This document shows, in pieces, positions 1 to 4,985 of a stretch of 5,166 nucleotides of DNA (positions are counted from its first letter, which is position 1; each line of letters starts with the position of its first letter). Made by a program: the position numbers and the translations under genes. The notes under the pieces were generated by a model, which was not told where the DNA came from, ran no database searches, and saw nothing but the letters and a program-made list of their open reading frames with translations. Origin of the DNA: an uncultured Ilumatobacter sp. (GTDB lineage: Bacteria > Actinomycetota > Acidimicrobiia > Acidimicrobiales > Ilumatobacteraceae); contig CALAHA010000433.1 in the NCBI GenBank assembly GCA_937891565.1, positions 1 to 5,166 of the forward strand, read 5' to 3'.

Positions 1-13
1 CGTTATGAAACGC

Positions 14-51
14 CAACGTCTCGTTGCAAAATGGGACGTTGCCCCTTTTTT
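14..51 (+). terminator. Intrinsic terminator of an upstream gene outside the window
   Basis: Bases 14-25 pair with 30-41 to give a 12-bp stem with two G-T wobble pairs and a GCAA (GNRA-type) tetraloop at 26-29. The outer seven pairs (CAACGTC/GACGTTG) are perfect. The stem is followed by CCCC and then six T (46-51). This is the layout of a rho-independent terminator read on the plus strand, although the four C between stem and T-run are not ideal. The gene it would end lies left of the window. Confidence 0.65.
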
Positions 52-94
52 GATCGAACAAATGATCTTGTAATGCATTACCATCGAACATCTG

Positions 95-100
95 TATACT
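95..100 (+). promoter_or_regulatory. -10-like element for the HNH gene, leaderless layout
   Basis: TATACT lies 5 nt before the ATG at 106. With usual -10 to start-site spacing, transcription would begin at or within a base or two of the ATG, giving a leaderless mRNA. No Shine-Dalgarno-like sequence precedes the ATG. I see no convincing -35; TTGTAA at 68-73 is 21 bp away, which is too far. Confidence 0.5.
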
Positions 101-105
101 TAAGT

Positions 106-1485
106 ATGTCGTTATCCGCTGAGCTTGAGCATGGATTCAACGACACTGTTGGCGTCCTCAACTCCCAAAATGCGGTGCTCGTCGATCAAGTTGCTCGCTT
201 GCTGTCGGACGAACGGTTGTGGGCCGGCGATGGCATGACGTCGATGTCGCATTGGGTTGCGTGGCGCGCTGGGGTGTCGCCGGCCACTGCTTCGGCGATC
301 GTGGCAATTGCTGAGCGAGTGGACGATTTACCCGAATCGGTCGCCGTATTTCGACGAGGCGAACTCTCGCTCGATCAGATGGCAACGATTGCGCGGAACG
401 CTCCGTCTTGGACCGATGTGCAATCGCGTGACTACGCCACCGTCATGACGGTCAACCAACTGCGCCATGTGCTGCGCAAGTACCCGTTCCCCGAGCTTGA
501 CGCTGACGGCCGCGAAGTGGGTGGCCAGGTTGACAGTGCAGCGAATCCGCAGAAGAACGACGAAATCGATGAGCCGGTAGCGCCAACAACGTCATCGAAT
601 GACGATGCCGCATCCCCATCGGATGCAAGCGCTTGCGACATCGACGAGTTCCTGTCGATGTCGCAAGACGACGATGGTTCGTTCCGTCTTGCTGGGCGAT
701 TCAGTGCCGAAGCTGGCATGGTCGTGCGGTCGGCGCTCGACGAAGTGCGCGACCGGTTGTTCCAACGCGGCGAGTTCGGCGTCGGTTTGGTCGAGGCCTT
801 GCACGAGATGGCGCAGTCATCACTCGACTCAATTGCTGACCCGGCACGTCGGTCACGCTTCAGGGTCAACCTGTTCATCAATGCCGATCGCAACGGACGC
901 GGCATGGTCGACGCAACCGGGTGGAAGGTGCCCGATGCGATCCGCCGCTGGATCACTTGCGACGGAATGGTCACACCGGTGTTCCTCAAAGGTGGACTGC
1001 CCGTGTCGGTCGGTCGCAGCCAGTACGTCGTGCCGATCCGTACGCGCACCGTCATCGAACATCGAGATCACGGCGAGTGTCGCGTGCCTGGCTGCGATGC
1101 GGCGCTCGGCCTCGAGGTGCATCACCTGATCCACTGGGAACACGGCGGTTCGACCGACACGGCGAACTTGGTGCTCATTTGCGGCAAGCACCATCGAATG
1201 CACCATCGTGGTCGGCTCGACATCACCGGCGACGCCGACCAGCCCGGTGGGCTCGAATTTCGCAACCAGCACGGACGGGTCATCAAACCGTCGGGCGCAG
1301 CACCAAACTTGCCAACCGGCCCATTGCCGAAACCTGCAGCTGAGTATTCGCATCCGGATGGCGGCCGCCTCGACACCGGGCAGGTCTACTTCAACCCGCC
1401 ACGCACGTATTACGACGACCTACGCGACCGCATGCAATCCGACAGCGAATACCTCGCCAGTATCCAGCCGCCCGGGCTGCGCTGA
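106..1485 (+). CDS. DUF222 domain / HNH endonuclease-like protein (13E12-repeat type)
   Basis: This is a 459-aa protein of the DUF222-plus-HNH family that is abundant in actinobacterial genomes; its cellular role is not established. The N-terminal half (about residues 20-140) has DUF222 patterns such as MSHWVAWRAGVSPATA, AERVDDLPES and RGELSLDQMA. A Ser/Asp-rich, probably disordered linker at about 144-190 interrupts the domain, which resumes at SFRLAGRFSAEAG. The C-terminal HNH module is intact: CRVPGC (C325, C330), VHHLIHWEHGG (H339, H340, H343), N354 and CGKHHRMHH (C359, H362, H363). The cysteines probably bind a structural zinc and the His/Asn set forms the beta-beta-alpha-metal nuclease fold. 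The frame is open back to an ATG at 31, but that codon lies inside the terminator hairpin. The ATG at 106, just after a -10-like hexamer, is preferred. The family recurs in mobile repeats of mycobacteria, but no mobile-element ends are visible here. Confidence 0.9.
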   Translation: MSLSAELEHGFNDTVGVLNSQNAVLVDQVARLLSDERLWAGDGMTSMSHWVAWRAGVSPATASAIVAIAERVDDLPESVAVFRRGELSLDQMATIARNAPSWTDVQSRDYATVMTVNQLRHVLRKYPFPELDADGREVGGQVDSAANPQKNDEIDEPVAPTTSSNDDAASPSDASACDIDEFLSMSQDDDGSFRLAGRFSAEAGMVVRSALDEVRDRLFQRGEFGVGLVEALHEMAQSSLDSIADPARRSRFRVNLFINADRNGRGMVDATGWKVPDAIRRWITCDGMVTPVFLKGGLPVSVGRSQYVVPIRTRTVIEHRDHGECRVPGCDAALGLEVHHLIHWEHGGSTDTANLVLICGKHHRMHHRGRLDITGDADQPGGLEFRNQHGRVIKPSGAAPNLPTGPLPKPAAEYSHPDGGRLDTGQVYFNPPRTYYDDLRDRMQSDSEYLASIQPPGLR

Positions 1486-1515
1486 CGACCCGGACTTTAC
1501 CGACGACTCAGCCCG

Positions 1516-1716
1516 CTACTTCGACGACTTCGTAGGCTTGGTCGGCTCGCTCGGGCGCTTCGTGCCGTCGGGTGCGATCGCATCGACACGGCGCTTTGCC
1601 AGCACGAGAAGGCCAATGATCACGACGATCGGGCCGCTGACGAGCAGGAACTCGTCCCAACCGCCCTCGTGGGCCAGGATCGCCTGAATCGCAACCTGTG
1701 ATGAACCAATGTGCAC
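1516..1716 (-). CDS. Small single-pass membrane protein, function unknown
   Basis: This is a 66-aa protein from a GTG start, lying inside a longer open frame whose upstream part is antisense to the NifU gene. It has a short hydrophilic N-terminus with HEGGWDE (16-22), one hydrophobic span at about 23-40 (LLVSGPIVVIIGLLVLA), a basic stop (KRR, 41-43), and a Lys/Pro/Ser/Thr-rich tail ending KPTKSSK. The positive-inside rule predicts the tail to be cytoplasmic. The composition and the GGWDE-then-span layout resemble small actinobacterial membrane proteins of unknown function. The GTG was chosen because no ATG gives a sensible protein and because a TAnnnT hexamer sits 8 nt upstream, as in other leaderless starts here. 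It converges on the HNH gene with 30 bp between the stops and no clear terminator hairpin, and it diverges from the NifU gene. No function can be assigned. Confidence 0.7.
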   Translation of the reverse strand: MHIGSSQVAIQAILAHEGGWDEFLLVSGPIVVIIGLLVLAKRRVDAIAPDGTKRPSEPTKPTKSSK

Positions 1717-1724
1717 AGCTAGGG

Positions 1725-1730
1725 ATCGTA
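1725..1730 (-). promoter_or_regulatory. -10-like element for the small membrane protein gene
   Basis: On the minus strand this reads TACGAT, 8 nt before the GTG start at 1716. It fits the actinobacterial TAnnnT pattern and implies no or almost no 5' leader. No Shine-Dalgarno sequence precedes the GTG. The hexamer is short and common by chance, so support comes mainly from its position. Confidence 0.35.
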
Positions 1731-1761
1731 CGAGCTGTGGTGATTGAATGAACGTTGAGCT

Positions 1762-1789
1762 CCACCGACTCTCTCGGTGGGCCCACCGA
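1762..1789. promoter_or_regulatory. Triple inverted-repeat element before the NifU gene
   Basis: CCACCGA (1762-1768), TCGGTGG (1774-1780) and CCACCGA (1783-1789) are three copies of one 7-bp half-site in alternating orientation. The first pair forms a 7-bp stem with a CTCTC loop. The second pair lies inside a perfect 16-bp palindrome, TCGGTGGGCCCACCGA (1774-1789). The middle copy can pair with only one neighbour at a time in RNA. The element ends 11 bp before the NifU start and just upstream of its ribosome-binding site. It could be a protein operator with two overlapping dyads or an RNA hairpin in the 5' leader; the sequence does not decide between these. Confidence 0.5.
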
Positions 1790-1792
1790 ATT

Positions 1793-1796
1793 GAGG
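1793..1796 (+). promoter_or_regulatory. Ribosome-binding site of the NifU-domain gene
   Basis: GAGG lies 4 nt before the ATG at 1801, close but usable as a Shine-Dalgarno sequence. It supports that start and implies a leadered transcript. The triple inverted repeat ends only 3 nt upstream, so structure or protein binding there could affect ribosome access. Confidence 0.5.
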
Positions 1797-1800
1797 CAGC

Positions 1801-2097
1801 ATGCGCGCACAGGTCGAAGCCACAATCGAAGTGATCCGCCCGGCACTTCAGGCCGACGGCGGCGACATCGTTCTGCACGCGGTGCACGAAGACACCGGGC
1901 TGGTCGAAGTCGAGCTCACCGGGGCATGCGTTGGCTGCCCATCGTCCACGACCACCTTGAAGGCCGGGATCGAGCGCATCATGCGCGACCGCGTCGACGG
2001 CGTCACCAAAGTGATCAACATCGCCGAAGTGATCGGTGCGACCGAAGTGATCTGTAACGCCGATGTGGTTTGCGCCGCCGAAGGCGCGCTCGCGTAA
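1801..2097 (+). CDS. NifU C-terminal-domain Fe-S scaffold/carrier protein
   Basis: This is a 98-aa protein made almost entirely of one NifU C-terminal (Nfu-type) domain, which binds and passes on Fe-S clusters in the cytoplasm. Family hallmarks are IRPALQADGGDI (12-23), ELTGACVGCPSS (38-49) with the cluster-binding CxxC at C43 and C46, and TLKAGIERIMRDRV (52-65). After the domain, residues 70-93 form four hexapeptide repeats (KVINIA, EVIGAT, EVICNA, DVVCAA) encoded by an 18-bp tandem repeat; they add C85 and C91. I do not know this tail as a standard part of the family. The gene starts after a GAGG site and lies 26 bp before the MeaB gene, probably as the first gene of an operon. The client proteins are not evident from the neighbourhood. 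Confidence 0.9.
   Translation: MRAQVEATIEVIRPALQADGGDIVLHAVHEDTGLVEVELTGACVGCPSSTTTLKAGIERIMRDRVDGVTKVINIAEVIGATEVICNADVVCAAEGALA
2008..2079 (+). repeat. Four 18-bp in-frame tandem repeats at the end of the NifU gene
   Basis: The four units are 2008-2025, 2026-2043, 2044-2061 and 2062-2079. The first three share the core AAGTGATC at the same position; the fourth has diverged to ATGTGGTT. Each encodes a hexapeptide of the form (E/K/D)-V-(I/V)-x-x-(A/T). The period is exactly six codons, so the reading frame is kept. Unit similarity falls toward the 3' end. Confidence 0.75.
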
Positions 2098-2123
2098 CCG
2101 GCGCTGCAATACTCCGATTCTTC

Positions 2124-3086
2124 ATGGCACGCCAACGCAAACCACCAGCTGAACTTTTTGCCGACGCTCTCGAAGGTGATCGCAGCGCGCTCGCGCGTTT
2201 GCTCTCACTGATCGAGCGAGGCGAAGACGAAGCACGCGAAGTCGGTCGTCTCGCCTACTCGCGCAGCGGTGAGGGCTACACCGTTGGCCTCACAGGTGCA
2301 CCCGGGGCCGGCAAGAGCACCCTGACCAGCGCGCTCATCGGCCATCTGCGCTCACTCGACCTCGAGATCGCCGTACTCGCCATCGACCCGTCGTCACCGT
2401 TCACCGGAGGCGCGATCCTCGGCGACCGCGTCCGCATGCAAGATCACGCCACCGACCCGGGTGTTTTCATCCGATCGATGGCGACTCGCGGTCATCTTGG
2501 CGGGCTGTCGCTGGCCACTCCTGAAGCGGTTCGCGTCCTCGATGCGATCGGCCGCAAGTGGGTTCTGGTCGAAACCGTTGGCGTGGGCCAGGTCGAAGTC
2601 GAAGTCGCCGGCAAGGCTGACACCACGGTCGTTGTCGTCAACCCAGGGTGGGGCGACAGCGTGCAGGCCAACAAGGCCGGTCTGATGGAGATCGCTGACA
2701 TCTTCGTCGTCAACAAGGCCGACCGCAAGGGCGTCGAAGAGACGCAGCGCGACCTGATGCAGATGCTCGAGTTGGGCGCCATGCCCCACGATGCGTGGCG
2801 GCCGCCGATCATTCCAGCAGTTGGAACGACGGGGCAGGGAGTCACCGATATCTGGGACGCTGTGCTTGCACATCGCTCGGCCTCGGAAGCGTCCGGCGAA
2901 CTCGAACGTCGCCGCACCTTCCGGTTGCGTGAGGAACTCCGCGAGATCATCGCCAACCGCCTCGGCCGCCGCGCTCGTGCGATCTGTACTGGTGACCGCT
3001 GGGACGAACTGACCGATCAAGTCGTTGCCCGCACCACTGATCCGTGGACCGCTGCAGACGAAATGCTCTCCGCAGTCGACGCCTGA
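2124..3086 (+). CDS. meaB: MeaB/ArgK-type GTPase, chaperone of B12-dependent acyl-CoA mutase
   Basis: This is a 320-aa G3E-class P-loop GTPase, close to the usual 320-330 aa of the family. MeaB proteins gate cofactor loading and protect B12-dependent methylmalonyl-CoA or related acyl-CoA mutases in the cytoplasm. Visible motifs are the Walker A GAPGAGKS (58-65), AIDPSSPFTGGAILGDRVRM (86-105), FIRSMATRGHLGGLS (115-129), the switch region ETVGVGQVEVEVAGKAD (150-166) and the guanine-specificity motif NKAD (197-200). A C-terminal helical tail fits the dimerisation region. The switch region has Val157 where I recall Ser in the commonly quoted ETVGVGQSE form. The frame is open to an ATG at 2070, but that would add an Arg-run and overlap the NifU gene by 28 bp, so the ATG at 2124 is preferred. 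No clear ribosome-binding site is visible. No mutase gene lies in the window, so the partner is unknown. Confidence 0.93.
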   Translation: MARQRKPPAELFADALEGDRSALARLLSLIERGEDEAREVGRLAYSRSGEGYTVGLTGAPGAGKSTLTSALIGHLRSLDLEIAVLAIDPSSPFTGGAILGDRVRMQDHATDPGVFIRSMATRGHLGGLSLATPEAVRVLDAIGRKWVLVETVGVGQVEVEVAGKADTTVVVVNPGWGDSVQANKAGLMEIADIFVVNKADRKGVEETQRDLMQMLELGAMPHDAWRPPIIPAVGTTGQGVTDIWDAVLAHRSASEASGELERRRTFRLREELREIIANRLGRRARAICTGDRWDELTDQVVARTTDPWTAADEMLSAVDA

Positions 3087-3095
3087 CGATTCGTG

Positions 3096-3117
3096 CAATG
3101 AGGGCGCAATGAGGGCG
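3096..3117 (+). repeat. Perfect 11-bp tandem duplication forming the dehydrogenase start region
   Basis: CAATGAGGGCG occurs twice back to back (3096-3106 and 3107-3117). Each copy carries an ATG. The second ATG (3109) opens the dehydrogenase frame. The first (3098) opens only ATG AGG GCG CAA TGA, whose stop overlaps the second ATG as ATGA. The GAGGG of the first copy (3100-3104) sits 4 nt before the second ATG and can serve as its Shine-Dalgarno sequence. Confidence 0.85.
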
Positions 3118-4077
3118 GTTCGAGCCACGTCTGACGGTGTGGCCGTCGTCGATGTGCCCAGCCCTCAGGCTGCAGGGATCACCAATCCGGTCACGGTGCA
3201 TCCGGTTGCCGTTGGGATCTGCGGGTCGGATTTGCATGTCATCGGTATGGGGCCGAGTGGCGTCACCCTCGGCCACGAGATCTCGGCTATCTATGAAGGG
3301 CGTCCGGTCGCAATCCAGCCGATGGCCTTCTGCCGCGAGTGCGCGGCCTGTCAGCGGGGCGATCAACACATGTGCTCGGTGGGCGGTCGCCGAGTCCATG
3401 GCATCCATATCGATGGTGGAATGGCTGACGAACTGGTCGTCGATGCGCAGTGCCTCGTCCCGCTCCCTGAGGGCGTCAGTGCCGAGGCGGCCAGCCTCGT
3501 CGAGCCGATTGCCGTGGGGGTTCATGCGGTCAACAAGGTCGATCCCGTCGCCGGAATGCGTATTGCAGTGATTGGCGCCGGGACAGTCGGCCTGGTCGTC
3601 GCTGCGGTTACGCAAGACCGTGGGGTCGACCAGATTGACATCGTTGCTCGTCACGAGGCGCAGTTTGAGGCGGCTGAGCGTTTGGGCCTTCGACCGGTTC
3701 GAGCAGACGAACTCGGCTCGGGTTACGACATCGTGATCGATGCAGCTGGAAGCGAGTCGTCGCTGGCCGCGGCCATCGGGGCAGTGCGCTCGGCAGGCAC
3801 CGTGCTCGTGCCAGGCATCTATTGGAGCGATGTCAACCTGCCCGGTTTGGCGCTCGGCTTGAAGGAAGTGCAGCTCCGCACGGCGCTGTACTGGGGCCAT
3901 CATGATGGACGCCGCGAGACCGACATCGCAGCCGAGGTGCTCGGTCGACTTCCTGGGCTCCCTGATGCGTTGATCAGCCATCGCTTCGAACTGGGCGACG
4001 CTGCTCGTGCATTCACGACTGCAGCAGACCGCAGCGCCGGAGCAGTCAAGGTCATCGTCGACGTCAGTATCGGGTGA
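3109..4077 (+). CDS. Zinc-dependent MDR alcohol dehydrogenase
   Basis: This is a 322-aa medium-chain dehydrogenase/reductase that would oxidise an alcohol or polyol, or reduce the matching carbonyl, in the cytoplasm; the substrate cannot be read from the sequence. The catalytic zinc ligands appear as C38 (GICGSD), H56-E57 (LGHE) and E132 (SLVEPIAVG, a sorbitol/threonine-dehydrogenase-like ligand). The structural zinc cysteines are C75, C78, C81 and C89. The Rossmann motif GAGTVG is at 156-161. After the second strand the sequence is IVARHE (R181) rather than the acidic residue usual for NAD, so NADP(H) is possible. The stretch between GHE and the structural cysteines is short (EISAIYEGRPVAIQPMAF), lacking the usual longer VGDRV-type loop. 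The frame is open upstream to 3025, inside meaB, but the ATG at 3109 begins the family-like MRAV and has a GAGGG site. It follows meaB by 22 bp. Confidence 0.88.
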   Translation: MRAVRATSDGVAVVDVPSPQAAGITNPVTVHPVAVGICGSDLHVIGMGPSGVTLGHEISAIYEGRPVAIQPMAFCRECAACQRGDQHMCSVGGRRVHGIHIDGGMADELVVDAQCLVPLPEGVSAEAASLVEPIAVGVHAVNKVDPVAGMRIAVIGAGTVGLVVAAVTQDRGVDQIDIVARHEAQFEAAERLGLRPVRADELGSGYDIVIDAAGSESSLAAAIGAVRSAGTVLVPGIYWSDVNLPGLALGLKEVQLRTALYWGHHDGRRETDIAAEVLGRLPGLPDALISHRFELGDAARAFTTAADRSAGAVKVIVDVSIG

Positions 4078-4122
4078 CCTCGTCGGGCCGGTCTCGGTGA
4101 TCACAGCGGGCCCGCGATCTTC

Positions 4123-4128
4123 TAGGTT
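4123..4128 (+). promoter_or_regulatory. -10-like element for the enoyl-CoA hydratase gene
   Basis: TAGGTT lies 7 nt before the ATG at 4136, in the 58-bp gap after the dehydrogenase gene. The spacing suits a leaderless transcript, and there is no Shine-Dalgarno sequence before this ATG. This suggests the hydratase has its own promoter in addition to any read-through from the operon. No clear -35 is seen. Confidence 0.45.
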
Positions 4129-4135
4129 TGTGCTC

Positions 4136-4912
4136 ATGGCTTACGAACTCCTCACTCTCGAACGACTCGACAACGGCGTTGCCGTCCTGACCCTGGCCAA
4201 CGGCAAGGTCAATGCGCTCTCCGGCGCGCTCGTTGCCGAGATCGGTGCAGCAGCACAAGAACTGACTGACGCTCCGCCCGCCGCGCTGATTGTCAGCGGT
4301 GGCGACCGGATCTTCGCTGCCGGCGCCGAGATCTCCGAATTCGGCGGCCCGGATGAAGCCAAGACGATCGGCCCACAAATCCATGCAGTGTTCAACCGGC
4401 TTGCCGCCCTGCCCTGTCTGGTGATCGCATCGGTCAGCGGCTATGCACTTGGTGGCGGCTGCGAATTGGCGTTGGCGTGTGACTACCGGATCGCGTCGGA
4501 ACGCGCCGTGTTCGGTCAGCCCGAAATTCTGCTCGGCATCATCCCTGGCGGTGGCGGCACACAGCGGCTTGCTCGTGTCGTCGGCCCGTCGAAAGCCAAA
4601 GAGATCTGTCTCACCGGCCGAATGGTCAAGGCTGAAGAGGCCCATCGGATCGGCCTCGCCGACGAGGTCGTTGCGCCCGAAGCGCTGATGGAACGTTCGC
4701 TCGAACTCGGTGCCACCCTTGCCAAGGGCGCGCTCACCGGCCAGGGTATTTGCAAGCGGGCGATCGACGAAGGCCTCTCGACGTCACTTGCTGCAGGTCT
4801 GCAGATCGAACTTGATGCGTTTGTTGAAGTGTTCCGAACCGAAGACAGCCAGATCGGTGTCAAGAGCTTCCTCGAGAATGGCCCCGGAAAAGCGGAATTC
4901 ACCGGCAAGTAA
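4136..4912 (+). CDS. Enoyl-CoA hydratase (crotonase family)
   Basis: This is a 258-aa crotonase-fold protein of typical length. It would hydrate trans-2-enoyl-CoA to 3-hydroxyacyl-CoA in beta-oxidation, in the cytoplasm. The oxyanion-hole segment is IFAAGAEISEF (59-69). Both catalytic acids of true hydratases are present: E110 in YALGGGCELALACDYRIA (equivalent to Glu144 of rat crotonase) and E130 in FGQPEILLGIIPGGGGTQRL (equivalent to Glu164). The C-terminus ends with the usual FLENGPGKAEFTGK-type tail. Having both glutamates favours hydratase over isomerase or other crotonase activities; chain-length preference cannot be judged. The frame is open to 4007, inside the dehydrogenase gene, but family similarity begins at MAYELL and a -10-like hexamer lies 7 nt before that ATG. 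A strong hairpin follows 26 bp after the stop. Confidence 0.92.
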   Translation: MAYELLTLERLDNGVAVLTLANGKVNALSGALVAEIGAAAQELTDAPPAALIVSGGDRIFAAGAEISEFGGPDEAKTIGPQIHAVFNRLAALPCLVIASVSGYALGGGCELALACDYRIASERAVFGQPEILLGIIPGGGGTQRLARVVGPSKAKEICLTGRMVKAEEAHRIGLADEVVAPEALMERSLELGATLAKGALTGQGICKRAIDEGLSTSLAAGLQIELDAFVEVFRTEDSQIGVKSFLENGPGKAEFTGK

Positions 4913-4923
4913 TCCGAACCTGC

Positions 4924-4949
4924 CTGTCACACCGATGCTGTCACACCGA
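4924..4949 (+). repeat. Direct repeat of CTGTCACACCGA at the terminator
   Basis: CTGTCACACCGA occurs at 4924-4935 and 4938-4949, separated by two bases, as if a 14-bp unit had been duplicated. The second copy forms the 5' arm of the terminator hairpin. The first could pair with the same 3' arm as an alternative, larger-loop structure. Confidence 0.75.
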
Positions 4950-4967
4950 GCTGACCTCGGTGTGACA
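4939..4967. terminator. Stem-loop terminator between convergent genes
   Basis: TGTCACACCGAG (4939-4950) and CTCGGTGTGACA (4956-4967) form a perfect 12-bp stem with a CTGAC loop. There is no T-run on either side, which is common for GC-rich actinobacterial terminators. It sits 26 bp after the hydratase stop and 18 bp before the stop of the opposing transporter gene, so it could serve both. Confidence 0.7.
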
Positions 4968-4985
4968 AGCGGGCGGGCGTTGGGT

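Noticed and set aside
68..73. TTGTAA as a -35 box for the HNH promoter
   Set aside because: The spacer to TATACT is 21 bp, well outside the usual 16-19 bp.
432..1055. A 207-codon minus-strand open frame inside the HNH gene
   Set aside because: Its translation is Ser/Arg-rich low-complexity sequence with no domain, and it is antisense to the conserved DUF222 region.
1486..1515. Possible terminator between the convergent HNH and small membrane protein genes
   Set aside because: Only short GACGAC-type repeats occur in the 30-bp gap; I could not form a convincing stem there.
1717..2109. Upstream extension of the small membrane protein frame, with HFG-type repeats in the translation
   Set aside because: The apparent VTDHFG/RTDHFG/DVDHFG repeats are the antisense reading of the 18-bp repeat in the NifU gene. 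The credible protein begins at the GTG at 1716.
2947..4137. A 396-codon minus-strand open frame across the dehydrogenase gene
   Set aside because: It lies fully antisense to a protein with clear MDR motifs, and its translation is rich in Arg, Asp and His with no recognisable domain. Long antisense frames are expected in GC-rich codon-biased DNA.
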